51,108 nt of DNA from Perkinsus olseni (GCA_013115125.1 JABANN010000222.1:1-51108), one strand, 5' to 3'; shown: positions 1 to 14,502, counted from the first letter of the stretch. A program made the numbers and translations. Notes: a model not told the origin generated them from the sequence alone.

Positions 1-94
1 CTATTAATCTGTTATCATTCACTCACCATGGCTTCGGGTTCATCAAACAACACAGGGTCTCCATGGAACTACACGCGCAGATATCGATCAGTTA

Positions 95-101
95 GGCGCG
101 C
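95..101. promoter_or_regulatory. GGCGCGC motif upstream of PUM3-like gene
   Basis: A GGCGCGC heptamer lies about 130 bp before the chosen start. The same heptamer or its complement recurs at 7120-7126 and 21308-21314, also just upstream of gene starts. Function is inferred from position only. Confidence 0.25.
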
Positions 102-223
102 GCTAGATTTAGTGATTAGGACACAGAATTTAGTGACAGCCGATGTTTGTGCCCCTCCTCCGCCGCCACGGCCGCCAGCAATCTGTAGTGGTAGTATTGT
201 TACTTCATCTTCTTCATCTTACT

Positions 224-2460
224 ATGGTATATAAAGGACGACAAAGTAGTAGCGGTGGTGGAGGTAGTGATGGTACTAGAACGATGAGTACCAAAAAAGG
301 GATTAATAAGGTAGTAGGCACAGGCTGCTGAATCATCTAATGATTATTATTACATCAGAATGGTGGCCACGTAAAGGGTGGTAATAGTAAAAAGAAGTCA
401 TTCGTTAAGAGCATGGCGAAGCATGATGATCATGATGATGGAGGTGGTGAACCCTCTTCAACAACAAGAAGAAGAAGCACGAAGGTTAAAGGTAACGTGA
501 TTGAGTATGATGATGATGTTGAGTATGGTAAGATGATGATAGATAATACGAGTATAGAGGCATCAGTATCACAACAGAGGCGTGTTATAAAGGAGAAGGC
601 CATCAGAAAGCATGATCCTAATTGGGAGGATCGTAGAAGATTGAACAGACTCTATTCAACCCTTATCAATAATACTCGTAATAACGATGATGATGATACT
701 ACTAGTACTAGTAGTAGTAAGAAGAAGAGTGATATCGTTGATGATATGTTGAAGGAGATGATATCCACTAAAGGCATAAATAACTATATATTGAATCATG
801 CTGGCAGCAGGATTGTACAAGCTTGTATGAAGTATGGTACCACTGAACAAAGGAAGCGTATATTAACAACACTATCAACATCATCATCAACAACAACAAC
901 AACATCTGGTGATGGTAGTAGAAAGGAGTTAGAAGATGCTATATTACAGGGCAAAGCATATGGTATGTTGGCTATTGAAAGGTTGATATCATATGGTATT
1001 AAGACTGATAAGAAGTTGACTATTGAGAGCATAATAAAACCATTGTTGGGTGATAGGAATACGGTATGTTACAACAACTGACGTCAGTAAGAATGTGTTA
1101 TGATGTTTGTAGGTCGAAAGGCTATTCATACATCGTGTGGGATGTCGCTTCCTCTCCACTATGTATACTAATACCAAGATACCCTCACAATATAGACGGT
1201 AACAACAACAACAACAACAGCAATGGTCAACATTCCGCTCATCATCATCATCATCATCCTAATCATTGTTTAGTCGCATTTTCACTATCGTATCCAATCC
1301 ACCGTCGAGTGATATAAAAGTGATATCTGATGAAGATGATGATGTAGATAATAAGAAGGTATTGGAGCATAGGATGAAGGTAGTATCAGTAGGAATGATG
1401 ACTATTCAATAATCCTCACACCATCATCATCATGATGCTTCTTGTTGTTGTTTTTGTTGCAGGTATGTCGCAAGGCCGTTGATAAGGAGTTATTAGATAA
1501 CGGTGCATTGGTACATAAACTCTTCTTGTCTACATTGGAAGTATCGGATACTATTGGCAATACAGATGATATAATAAAGGAGTTGTTACTACTCACCAAC
1601 GAAGGTGCTACGAGGTACTACCATAACAACAAGAACTATTCATGAGATGATATACGAACTACATCATATTATTCCTTGTGATTATTATTATTTCCGATGA
1701 CATTTCCGATATTATCAGGTTGCTATCTTCAAGAGAGGGATCTTTAGTATTTTGTCGTATGTTCGGTTATGCTACTGCTAAACAGAAGAAGGTTCTCATC
1801 AAAGAATGTAAAGGCAACTTCAAAGCCTTGGCTACCAATGCAGTTGATGCAATAGTCGTTATAAGAATGCTACAATGTACTGATGATACTGTATTACTAT
1901 CAAAGACTATATTACAGGAGATACTCACTCCTACTGTTGATGATGATAACAGCAGCAGTAGTAGTAGTATGAGGGATATGTTAACAGATCAATACGGTCA
2001 TTTGGTATTATTATATGCTATGGGTGAGAGGAGACCAAGATTCTATCCTCAATGTTATCGTCAAATTATGGATTTACCTAAACCGTTATCGGTTAAAGAT
2101 GATGAAGTTAGACGTACCGAGGTAATAATAATGATCATGATGAGGATGATGAGGATGATGATATTAGCAATATGAGACATTATTATTAACTATGATTGTT
2201 GTTGTTGTTGTTATCATCAGATACGCAGTAAGATAATGAACAGCATGAAGAGAAGTATTATTATTAATGCTGGTGGTGATGATGATACGGAAGCGTTATA
2301 CAGGCTAATCTTGGATAAATACAGTAGTGTAGTTGTGCTCTATTTATGCTGTAGTTTGGGTAAATATGATAATGATATTACTATCACTAAACGAGTTGTT
2401 CATACCGTATTGCTTCATTCTGGACTCGTCCCTCACGATAATGATCATACTCTTCTTGCT

Positions 2461-2513
<53 letters not shown>

Positions 2514-3104
2514 CGTTGATATTAATAAAGATACTATTCATGATATACCTGGTGAGATAGTATCTTTTCTTTTGGTGCTTATCCTGAAATCAGAATCAGT
2601 ATTAGTAAAGAACACTACATGTGATCTATTGAAGGAATATCTTAAGAATATTAAGATATGTCAACTGGCAACGACAAGATGGGCATTTATACTCAAGTCT
2701 ATGATTGATGTATTATCAAGGAAGGAGAGATCTTGGATCATCAATAAAGTTAAAGAAGAGGGTATGGATAACGTTAAGAAGGCTATTCAGGATAGGCTTG
2801 ATAATAATAACAAGAACAACAACAATGATAACCAGGTAGTTGGTAGTTGACTACATGAACATTGCAAACAGCAGCAACAACATGAACGTCATGAGCTGTT
2901 ATTGTTGTTTAGGGTGGTGGTGGTAAGAGTAGTAATAAGGGTGGTCAAGCGTTGATCGATACTCTCACTGCTGCTGTCATATCCGAAAATGATGATGATG
3001 AAGATATTGATGATGGAGAAGAGCAACAACAAGAAGAAGAAGAAGAAGTTGGAATCGTTGAAGATGAAGATGAAGAAGTTGGACTTGCAGATGATGATGA
3101 GTAG
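224..3104 (+). CDS. PUM3: PUM3/PUF6-like Pumilio-repeat protein, ribosome biogenesis
   Basis: Eight exons can be joined in frame: about 224-310, 359-1063, 1113-1198, 1274-1379, 1463-1614, 1719-2121, 2221-2835 and 2913-3104. The N-terminus is basic and low-complexity. The core carries degenerate Pumilio helical repeats of the Penguin type, with segments such as NHAGSRIVQACMKYG, REGSLVFCRMFGYAT and DQYGHLVLLYAMGE. The last third (from IRSKIMNSMKRS to the LDNN run) fits the CPL region of PUM3/Puf6, and the tail is acidic. Known family members are nucleolar, bind RNA without strong sequence specificity and act in large-subunit maturation. An Asp run (2473-2513) is encoded by a GAT repeat. The start at 224 gives the longest plausible N-terminus; ATG 284 is an alternative. 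The family call is fairly sure, the first exon less so. Confidence 0.75.
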
Positions 3105-3659
3105 TTTCCCCACTACTAACGTATTATAATACTACTATCAGTCTCCACGTATTGTACAACAACGTGGTGTTGTTGTTGTAAGTGGTGACGCGGGCAATGA
3201 GAACTACTCTGGGCTGCTGCTTCCCATCATTATTCTTCTTGTTGACGATGCGATTGTATGGTGATAATGCGGTATTATTAACAACCACCGATCGATTGAC
3301 TACTACAGACATAATAATGATGGTTAATAATGATTATCGAAGAAACGGTATATGCTACAAGGATGATGCATAACACCGATTGGACACCGATTGGCAATTA
3401 CGATACTATCAACAATAACAGGAGATAGCTGCGATAAATGGCAAGAATATATAACCGCCAACTGGTGGTGGTGTCTAGTGGAGAAGGATTGATGGAAGGA
3501 ACGTGAACGACGGAAGAATGTTCTTATCGTCATCATCATCATCAACTGCTGCTGCTGCTGCTGCTACTGCTGCTGAGAGCACTACCATTTAGACACGAGC
3601 ATTGAGGCCGTCAGCAGAAGGCATGTTATTTATTGCTGATGTAGCATTGGTACTACTAC
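3105..3659. other. Intergenic stretch, no supported gene
   Basis: Only short overlapping ORFs in several frames are seen, driven by ACA, GTT and CTG triplet repeats. No family resemblance was found. It separates the PUM3-like gene from the LINE fragment. Confidence 0.4.
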
Positions 3660-3680
3660 TCAGTCAGTCAGTCAGTCAGT
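3660..3680 (-). repeat. CAGT microsatellite, probable 3' tail of the LINE
   Basis: About five tandem copies of CAGT (ACTG on the element strand) lie directly beyond the 3' end of the LINE ORF. Short tandem tails instead of poly(A) are known for several LINE clades such as RTE and CR1. The tail assignment is inference. Confidence 0.5.
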
Positions 3681-3696
3681 AAGCGCTTATATCCAT

Positions 3697-4125
3697 CTAG
3701 GGGACGTGCGCGCCTCGAATAACAGTAAATTTATGCCATTGCGCTCTATCCATAACATCCTTCCGAGCGCGCCTCCATACACCACCACGATCCTCAAGAT
3801 CTTCTTTAACCAACTTCAACCATCTAGAGATTTCCTTAAACTCAGCCTCTATCCACTCTCTCTGTATAGACCCCTCCGGTTGCCTCAATGCATGGCCGAA
3901 CCAACGCAGACGCTTCTGACTCATCACCTCCTTCACCGTCCACCCATCCAACCATCGCATAATCTCAACTTCTGATACCTTCCAGTCGAATTCCCCCTCA
4001 ACCACATTCGCAGAATCAGCCTCATTTTTCTCCCATCTCAATACATAAGAGACCAATTTATTACAACACTTCTGTAATCTATCTACATCATTCTTCACAC
4101 ATACCCACGCCTCAGAATTATACGC
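3697..4125 (-). mobile_element. 3' fragment of a non-LTR retrotransposon (LINE), C-terminal end of the reverse-transcriptase ORF
   Basis: An open frame of about 140 residues on the minus strand runs from AYNSEAWVCVKNDVDRLQ to a stop at 3697. It contains the signature QKRLRWFGHALRQPEGSIQ, typical of the C-terminal end of LINE ORF2 proteins downstream of the RT core ('RLRWFGHV' motif), and ends with ARKDVMDRAQWHKFT. The polymerase and endonuclease domains are absent, so this is a 5'-truncated copy, as usual for LINE insertions. It is bounded by a CAGT tail at the 3' side and a CTA/TAG triplet repeat (4126-4169) at the 5' side. The frame is uninterrupted, which suggests a fairly recent insertion. 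The clade cannot be set from this fragment. Confidence 0.75.
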
Positions 4126-4168
<43 letters not shown>

Positions 4169-4169
4169 C
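4126..4169. repeat. CTA trinucleotide repeat at the LINE 5' junction
   Basis: About 14 uninterrupted CTA units abut the truncated 5' end of the LINE fragment. The element may have inserted into, or beside, a pre-existing TAG/CTA repeat. Confidence 0.7.
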
Positions 4170-5762
4170 GCTGTGAAGTGCTAGTGGCGCCGACGCGGGA
4201 TCTTTGCGGTTCTAAGACGTTCGCCGTGTTCCTGTTGCTGATATGAAAAGCTTACTTCGCTCGTTTGGCTGAGGGATGGGGCAGAGTGTGAGCCTGACGC
4301 TTCTGGGTTGGGGGTTAACCTAATATCAAGACGACCTCTCCTAACCGGAAAACATGGGAAGACGGTCTACGGTACACACTCCCTAGGACTTGAGCGTTAG
4401 TCGAGGGAACGAGAACCATACCGTGCCACATCATCATCACGAATGGTGTAATACTCACGAGGAGGGCTCATCCGAGGCCGACTCAGGGGCACGCTCTTTC
4501 TCTATTTCGCAGGACTGACTGAGAGGAAAGAACACGGGCAGCATTATCTTAGGGCAGGACTACGCAGAAAACAACAACGGCCGTGACATGGTCCACCACC
4601 GGAGACCTCAAAAGGGAGTCTGATGGGGCGCGTGGACTCGAGTAAATACCTCAGCTGCTGCAGCTGCTGTTACTATACCAATCATCGCCCTCTTCTTCAG
4701 ATCCACTTCTGGATGGCTTCCCACTCTGCAAGTGCGGCAAATGTCAACAAACGTGTTGGCAGAGAAGGGAACCGTTCCGACGCTTCGATTAGGAAGGTTT
4801 CTGCGAACTCAACAGCACGTTCGAACTCGCTACCTGCAAACGTAAATGAGACGACGCGCCTGATGTGATCAACAATCTTGGTGGAACGCAATCCTTCTTA
4901 CACCTGCAAGGCATACCTGTCGCAGACGACGACATCCGACGACAAGGCTGCCCACGAGGAAGAAACATAAGGAGTGGCGACACTGCAATAATACGGCTAC
5001 TATCCCGGGAATCTCCAAGTCCCGGGCCCGTTTAATCAATCAAGCGCAACAGGAGAGCTTTCGACTTCTACTGAAGCCACGTTGCCATGGTATAGACCTG
5101 GGCATCGTGGTGGCGCATACTGTGATTCCAATAGCATATCCGCTGGAGGTACTCCAGTGGAGTAAGCACGACATCGTACGACGGCAGCAGCAGCAGCCGT
5201 CTTGTGGCACTGCCTGACTGACGGTGGCAACTGAAATTTGGGTGATGCCTGTATCTGTGCATCGAGATCTGCGTGCGCCGAGCAGTTGGGACCATGTGCT
5301 CTTAGTGAGACTCTCTACCCTCAACTAATCCCTCAAGACATAGACGATGCTCATCGCCACCCCTGCCACGGAAATAGACGATACTATTGTTATAGAGGAG
5401 TAGGGGATGTCTTAACGCTCCCAGTGGTTGGTGATGGTATGATAATAGTAAGAGGGGAGGAGGTAACGAAGAAGAAGACTCCAATGAAGGATATGATGAT
5501 GATGGTTATCTGCGTGTTGTTGTATTATCATTATTATGCTGATCCTGTCATGTTGCCTGACAACTATTACACTCATCGTCCATACGCTGCCATTGTCTAA
5601 TTAACTGTGGCTGATGATAACAACAACACAGTGGTTCAGTAGGACGTTAGTACTACTATTACAACAGGGTAATAATAATGATGAATAGAAACAACAACGT
5701 TAGTACGTGGGGATAATGACGTTAGTGGATGACGACCGATAATAGCATCAACCTCACCATCA
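4170..5762. other. Gene-free block, possible degraded repeat
   Basis: About 1.6 kb without a convincing gene. Between 4170 and 5230 the triplet bias of the surrounding DNA drops, and several short ORFs are open on both strands (for example 4697-4891 minus, 5238-5600 plus), none of which I recognise. It sits next to the LINE fragment, so an older mobile-element remnant is possible, but I see no diagnostic motif. From about 5300 the ordinary ATG/CAA-rich style returns, and the segment to 5762 is probably downstream sequence of BRX1. Confidence 0.35.
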
Positions 5763-7006
5763 TCAGTCCTCCTCTTCAACATCATCATCGGATGGTGTGG
5801 TATTCCCCTCGGTAGCAGTAGTACGGCCGAATATCTCATCAAGATCATCCTCCTCGAGGTTAGCTGCAACCTTGCGCATCTTAGACTTCTCATGTTCAAC
5901 AACCTTTGCTTCATGTTCAACCTAATAATACAACAACAACAACAACTGTTGCTATGACCCAACTAGTGTAGTAGTATCATTATTACAGCCCTAGCCCTCT
6001 TCAACTGTCTCCTCATCTCAGTGGGTGATTCATATCTTATATTACGGTATATAACATCACCACTAAAGCTGCCTGATAGCACTATGATGGGCTGTAACAC
6101 CATCCTGGGGCCAATCTCGGTAAGAGTCTGTTTATCCGGATTATTCATGTTCTCTGCTCCCTCTGGACTGATCTGATAGTGTCTAAGACGGAAAGGTTGT
6201 CGGTTAGATCCCTGGTAATGACGTATTACCTAATCCATATCTTATTATCCAACCAATAGAAGGCCATAACATGATCATAGAAGGGTTTGGATTTAGGATG
6301 GTTACGCGGTACCTTAGATAACATCATGAACAACACTACTACTCCCCCGTCATCATACTACCCCGAACATCTTGATGAACATTTGCTTGTATAACGCCAA
6401 CTGTGGTGAGTTGGTGTTATCATCAAACGCCGCATCAAAGTGTAGTAGTGGTCTTGAACCATGTAGACAGTTACCGGTAAGCTTCATCTCGCCCAGGGTG
6501 TGCACTAACCACCACCACAACCATCAACACCACCATACTAAGGGTTATTATTACCATTATGTATTTGGAACTTGGCTGTAGGGCCATTAGGCATGCATCC
6601 CATCCATAGATAACAGTATTCCGATTTACGGCATTCTAGGTACCTAAGGACGGAGGCTACTACTACTACTACTACCCATCATGTGTTGTTGTTATCATTA
6701 GTACATGCAGTTATTGCAGCTCTTTAGTTCACATATTTCCTTTAAATCCTGTAGCCTTTGTTTTTTCTCAAACTTAGGTTCGGATTTACTATGTACACAC
6801 ATCCTCTTGACATCCTCCAATAGATGACGATATCGTGATGTTATCCCTCGACTACCAAACACCAATACGCGTTGTCTATTACGCCATCTATGCTCGGTCT
6901 TAATGTACTCAGCATCCTCTAGGTAGTATGGATCCTTATTAACTACCTCCTCATCACCCTGCTGGGGTATGAGTTCAGCTACTTCCTCATCAGTGGTAGA
7001 GGCCAT
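5763..7006 (-). CDS. BRX1: Ribosome biogenesis protein BRX1 (Brix domain)
   Basis: Six exons on the minus strand join in frame. The start exon gives MASTTDEEVAEL, then the Brix opening NRQRVLVFGSRGITSRYRHL with DLKEICELKSCNNCMY, LECRKSEYCYLWMGCMPNGP, VHTLGEMKLTGNCLHGSRPL, TPRNHPKSKPFYDHVMAFYW, ISPEGAENMNNPDKQTLTEI with GPRMVLQPIIVL, and an acidic tail ending DDDVEEED. Order and spacing match BRX1 rather than the other Brix proteins (IMP4, RPF1, RPF2, SSF1, PPAN). Known role: assembly of the 60S subunit in the nucleolus. An in-frame ATG at 7018 is an alternative start. It is head-to-head with the imidazolonepropionase gene, with about 190 bp between starts. Several acceptors are followed by GT. 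Confidence 0.92.
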
Positions 7007-7194
7007 TAGTATCACCAACTATTATTACCCTACAACAACAACAACGAACGTCATCAAACCAACCCGCCGCTATCCACAACAAATTCCCAACATACCGTCA
7101 CTCGCCACAAAACTCCGTCGCGCGCCACAAAATAGGTAGGCCTTCCGGGGAAATTCTATCAGGATTGCCCTTTTCCCAGATCTTTTTCCGTCGA
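7007..7194. promoter_or_regulatory. Shared divergent promoter of BRX1 and imidazolonepropionase
   Basis: The decamer CGCCACAAAA occurs twice in the same orientation, at 7103-7112 and 7123-7132, 20 bp apart. It overlaps a GCGCGCC heptamer at 7120-7126. The spacing is close to two helical turns. A role as a bidirectional promoter element is inference from position. Confidence 0.35.
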
Positions 7195-8902
<1,708 letters not shown>

Positions 8903-9051
8903 CCACCACCGACGATAAGGTCACCTACAGCATGTTATCATTCTTATTGTTATTAAATATTGTTGTCTGTTTCACTCCTACAGCGCAGTCGTTGTTGGAC
9001 TTGGTTAATGATGAATGACGGCATGGTATTCGGTGGTAGTTGTTGTTGATT

Positions 9052-11166
9052 ATGACTAAGAAGAGGACCAAGAAGGGGGTCCCCCTCCCACCGATCAGTA
9101 TACATGATATACCCGATAAACCCACTAATACTATTACATTAACACCCAGGTAACGATAATACCATCATCATCATCATCATCATCGTGGTAGTAGTCTGAT
9201 GAACTCAGATCATCCTATGCATGCTCATCTGAGGGTATAGATATCGTGGATCTACTGTAATAACCGCAACATCCTCCCTCCGGTTATGGTGTAAGGCAGC
9301 CGGATGCACTGCCATTCCTGTGCTGCCACCACAGTTACCGTCCAGTTGAAGCCTTTGCTGATGGTCAACTATCACCACGGCTCGTTAAACTACGGTAATA
9401 CTACTACTACTACCACCACCACCGTTGGGGATTCTATCATCAGATATGATTTTTATGAAGCTAAACGAAAGGATCTTCTTACTGCTGCCAAGCTAGCTTG
9501 GCAGGATAAATTAATACCAATTAATACCACCAAGGGAGGAGGAGGAGGAGGTAGTGATGATGATGATGATGCACTACGGCAGTGGTTCGTACTATCATCG
9601 ACAGCCACCCAACCATCGTCGTCATCAACTGCTACTGCTGGTGGTGGGACGGTTTTAATACCGGGAGTTGATGATGAGCAGATGCTAGGAAAGTTAGATG
9701 AGTAGTATTAGCATCCTTAGAGGGTAGAGTAATGCCACTAGGGTCGGCTGTATTATTGTAGATACTGTACAGTGCAGCTGGAGCGACATAAATTGAATAG
9801 GATACAGCAACATGAGAGGAGATGGTTGGAGTCCACATTAGGCCACGAGTTGAACATGTTGAAGGAGATGGAGAATAGTGTGGCATACATGGAAGCTGAG
9901 GACAACTCAGCTGCTGATAAGATGGCTGACGATGCAGCTAAGATGAAGGAACTGAATGATAAGAGGAGGGAGAGGGAAGAAGCAAAACAAGCAGAGGCTG
10001 AGGCACAGTCTAGGTTAGAGAAGGAGATGGCTAAGAGGGAGTTCCTAAGGCAACAACAGGAGTTGATGGATCATCAGAAAAAGGAAGAAGAGAGAAAACA
10101 GGTAGTCACCGTGCTGGAGTAGCACTAGGAGCTGGTATCATCATCAGGCATTACACGAGAAGTCACTAGCCGAGGCCGAGCGTAGGAGGAAGCAAGAATA
10201 TGATAAGATGATGCAGCAGGAGTATGCCTGGAGGTGAGAAGAAGGAGGGGTCTGTTGGTGGTGGAGGAGGCGGGAGGGGTAATGGTAGGTTACAACAAGA
10301 TAAGTTGAATGAGATGAATAGAAAAGATGAGGAGAGGTTGAGAATACAAGAAGAACAGAAAGAACACAGACAGGAGTATATGAGATCTATTATTAAAAAG
10401 AAAAACGATAGGTGAGTATCATCATCGTCATCATGATCATCATGAGTTGTTGTTGGTGTGGTATTGTATATCAGGGTGATGGCATCCATGAAAAATAATG
10501 AAGAATTGGAGATCAGGAGGAAACAAGAGTAATGCTGTTAATCACTGTTAGTAGTGCTAATTGGTAATAGTGTAGGTATCTTGATCGATTAGAACAGGAA
10601 GAAGCTAGAGAACAGAGGTTAGAGGAAAGGAGAAGATACCATCATGAGGAGGGGGTAGTAGTAGCGGTGATGAATACTACCATCAGCTGAAGTGATAGTA
10701 TCATCATCATCAGAGTAAACGGTCGCTAGCATTGGCATTGAAGAGGAAACATATTATAAATGAGGCTGTGAGGAGACAAGAAGAGAGGAGGAAAGCAATA
10801 CTAGACCATCAACAGGAGACCGAACAGAGGCTACTAGAACATGAGATCAAGAGAGAACGGTAATGGGGACAATGGGGACACTAGCGGCTTATTCAGGCTT
10901 ATCGTGTTTTTGGTATTGTTGTTAGGTATCTAGCCTTTAAAAGAGAGTTAGATGCGTTAAAGAACAAGAATAAGGAGATGAACGTCATGAGGCAGAGGAG
11001 AAGGGAAGAGCATAAGAGGAATACCTATGCTGTGCAGTCGAGGATAAAGAATGAGAAGAGTGATAACCTTATAGGGGAGAGGAATAGGTTATGGGAGGAG
11101 AGGAGGCAGACGGGCCTGGAGGCATACAGGGCAAGAGAGCTCATCAAGTCCACTATCATGGATATG

Positions 11167-11218
<52 letters not shown>

Positions 11219-11452
11219 AGCGACAGGGTTGTTATGATGGCATCTGATTGTAGGTTAAATCTAAGCTTAGCTCTGGTAAATTAGAGAAGGTTATCAAGGA
11301 TATACTCAGGAAGAAAAGATTCTCTCCAGATGTAGTAGCTATGCCGATAGCGTTGTTGTTGTTGTTGCATTGGCGGTGGTGGTGATGTGGTCTATCAGGC
11401 ATCATCATCATCATCAACACCAGCAGCAGCACTCCTCAATCATGCATCATAA
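9052..11452 (+). CDS. Long coiled-coil protein, possibly cytoskeletal or ciliary
   Basis: Opens with MTKKRTKKGVPLPPISIHDI and continues through many small exons, including one with YDFYEAKRKDLLTAAKLAW, then about 500 residues of highly charged Glu/Lys/Arg/Gln helix (from about 9770 to 11330: QLERHKLNRIQQHERRWLES, KREFLRQQQELMDHQKKEEE, YLDRLEQEEAREQR, YLAFKRELDALKNKNKEMN). A distinctive C-terminal segment, SRIKNEKSDNLIGERNRLWE followed by GLEAYRARELIKST, looks conserved but I cannot name its family. The probable end is a Ser/Ala-rich tail with a stop at 11450-11452. The pattern resembles coiled-coil proteins of cilia or the cortical cytoskeleton; this is inference from composition. An ACA repeat (11173-11217) fills one intron. 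The first two exon junctions are uncertain. Confidence 0.6.
11173..11217. repeat. ACA/CAA triplet repeat inside an intron
   Basis: About 15 units form most of an intron of the coiled-coil gene between exons ending MDMK and beginning VKSKLSSGK. The frame resumes cleanly on both sides, so the repeat is intronic. Confidence 0.8.
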
Positions 11453-11549
11453 CATCATGTAATGATGTACTCTACCATATACTCTCGTTGTTGATTTCGT
11501 ATAAGGGTTCGTATGAGGGTATGCTGTCTAAGGCTGCTGTTCCATCGCC

Positions 11550-11909
11550 ATGGTAGTATCCACTAGAGTAGGGCAGAGTAGTAGTAGAGGGAGGCTGTTA
11601 ACAACATTAGAGGTAGAACAATATAAAGAGTTATTGAAGAAGGAAGAGGACAGCAGGAGGAGGGGGAAGCAGACGGCGGCGGCGGTAGGGGAGGAGGAGA
11701 AGGAGGGCATCAGCCGATCATCAAGTTACTTCTCTATACTGGGGTAACAGTAAGAACCAGTATCAGCAATCACACCCAGTCACGTGTTGTTGTGGGTTAG
11801 TATTATCAAACCACGTCATGTGGAGGTTAGGGCTATTAAATATACCTACGATAGGCTAAGGGATAATACACTATATAACGAGAGAGTGAAGGTGATAGTA
11901 CTACCAGTA

Positions 11910-11957
<48 letters not shown>

Positions 11958-12552
11958 TAGTAGTAGTATCATGGATACTTGCTCATTATCAGAATGATAC
12001 CCTCCTACCACATAGCAGAGTATTGGATACAAGAAGGAAGATACTAACGAGTCAGGTATTGATACGACGTCCTCCCCTGCCATGGCCTCCCCTGCCATGG
12101 CCTACACTATCATCATGCTCATGGTAGGATATTGGATGGCATACCACTGGGCAGACGCTCATCATGGACAATCATAATGAGCAAGTACCCAATGAGAGGA
12201 AGAGTGAGGGTATCTGAACACTCAATGTACCCATACCACCATCATCAGGTATAATGAGATATACTCAACTCAGTCGTATGGGGTATTGGTAGTAATAGTG
12301 GTAGTAGTATTCATCAACACCAACGTAGCCTACCATCATGTAAATCAAAACATATTACTAGAGTCTTATAACTATGTCTACCAACATCATCATGAGTATG
12401 TTACTAACCTCCCCTTGGTCGTAGAGTTATCAGTGTATAACCACCAATCCACCAGTAGTAGTAGCAGTGGCGGTGTTGTTCTGGGTGATTAGGGCAAAGG
12501 CAATGACACTGATAGTAGCTACATGGACTGGGCGTGTATTGCTATCACGTAA
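11550..12552 (+). CDS. Unrecognised multi-exon protein
   Basis: A reading that joins in frame starts at MVVSTRVGQSSSRGRLLTTL and runs through a charged helix (VEQYKELLKKEEDSRRRGK), then IKPRHVEVRAIKYTYDRLRD, NDTLLPHSRVLDTRRKIL, DIGWHTTGQTLIMDNHNE, a His/Asn/Val-rich exon (NQNILLESYNYVYQHHHEYV) and a stop after DSSYMDWACIAIT. Splice sites are GT-AG with introns of 50-110 nt, one of them containing a TAG/GTA repeat (11909-11968). I do not recognise a family. The segment around VEVRAIKYTYDRLRDNTLYN looks like a genuine folded core. It could be the 3' part of the preceding gene, but that gene has its own in-frame stop 98 bp upstream. Confidence 0.45.
11909..11968. repeat. TAG/GTA trinucleotide repeat in an intron
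   Basis: About 15 TAG units with one interruption lie between an exon ending NERVK and one beginning NDTLLPHS. It would encode stops in one frame and lies inside an inferred intron. Confidence 0.75.
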
Positions 12553-12592
12553 CCTTTATGTAACAGTATACTTCAACAACAACAACAACTCC

Positions 12593-14502
12593 ATGCAACA
12601 ACAACCCGATACTCATCATCATACTCATCATCTATCATCTGGGAGGACGTCGATGATGATGAAGTCCTCATCCTCTACTCATGGTGCCTCAAGAGTATCT
12701 AATGTTCGACAACCTTGCTCTACATGGATGGATGATATCCGGGGGAAATTAGAGGTACGACTCGATAATGTTGTAAAGTTGATGATGGACGATATAACAA
12801 TGGTAATGGAAAATAGTAGGAATACTGCAGCGGACGGAGGGAAGAAGACAGCATCACCACCATCGAAAGAAGTAGGTTACAGCTGTTTCTAGCAGTGGTG
12901 ATGTCGCTGTTCATAGTATTCCCACCTCTTCAGTATGTCGATAGGGCTACATCACCAATCATATCATCATCATCCCAGTATGATGCTTCCCTTGGCAGCA
13001 GTGATGTGCCCGATATGTCGCGTATACGTAATACTACAGTAGCATTACTGTTCGAGGCAGCATCAGCAGCATCACCGACTGTTGATGGGCCTACAGCAGT
13101 GGGTGGTGGTGGTTATGATGATGGTAAAGAGGCTCTGATGAGAGTAGATAGGATACTACGTGGATGGTTGTCGGAGACATTACCTTTGAAGGAAGTTGTT
13201 GTTGAATCATTACTAGCAGCAGCTGCTGCTCCTAACGTACACTACGCTGATGCCATGCTGAACTGGATGACTCGGAAGGACACTTTGGATGTATTACTCG
13301 AACTAGTTAACAAAGGGGCCACTGTTGATATAATAGAACTACTACTACAACGCCTCGTCACCCCCACTACCCCATCACCATCGGACACCTGTAGCGAGGA
13401 TAATAATGATGCTGATAATAGGGATATGGTACATGTGCTAAGAAGGTGTTTATATCATCATCATCGTGAGGAGTCGATGGCAGAAGGTGTAGCTGATATA
13501 CTCAAGTCACAGTTAATAGTGGCTGAATCATTGGTGGGTAATAATTGCTACCGATCTGCCGACTACAGGGGTGCTGCTGAGAGCTACAAAGCTGCTATCG
13601 ATGTTATTACTCAACTGCCTCATCATCCACCTCTACATACCGATAATTTGGTGAAGTTACGGTATAACTTGGCAAGAGCATTGTACAGACTGGGCGAATG
13701 GACTAATGCCGTGGTTGAGTGTGATGCCTGCCTAGCATTAGATACATCCTATGCCAATGCTAGAGTACAGAGGGCACAGTGTCATACAGCCCTGCTCAGG
13801 TTTGAGGAAGCTGCTAAGGTAGTACTACTGCTCAGCTTTATGATGATGATTTTGTCGTGGTGGTGGTCAGGACTATGAATTACTTGGGTGGACGTCTAAA
13901 GCTAATGAAGTTGGTAGGTTAGCCACATGTGACCATTATACTGTACTTAGACTGCCGCACTATGCCAATGATAATGATGTTAAAACCGCATTCAGAGATC
14001 TAGCTAGGTTATGGCATCCTGATAAGAATGGTCATAGGACAACTGATGAAATAAAAAGGTCATACCACCACCACAACCACCATTCATGATCATGTTGTTG
14101 TTGTAGATGCCATGCCTGGTTTCATCGTATACAGGAGAGTTACAGGGTGCTCACTGACCCTATTGAGAGAATGGAGTATGATCTGCTGTTAAGAAGGACT
14201 ACAATAGGAGGCAGCAGCAGCAGCTCCTCGGCGCATACTGCTGCTGCTGCTGCTGCTAACATAACCCCTACACCACCATCAACACCCAGCCAATACTTCA
14301 ATACTACCAATGAGGAGAGTGGAGGGGGCAGCCAGGGACGAAGGACGAGGAGGAGGGAGGCGACAATAATAAGGCAGTTTAAGGACAGGTGATGTCCATG
14401 GGGATGCCCGGAGGAGGAACATCATGATGATGATGATGATGATGTCTATGATGCTTGTAAGGGTCCCAATGCCGAGGAGGTCATCATCATCATCACCACA
14501 TC

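Noticed and set aside
4697-4891. 64-codon minus-strand ORF as a LINE ORF1 or gag-like piece
   Set aside because: No zinc knuckle or other diagnostic motif; short and isolated.
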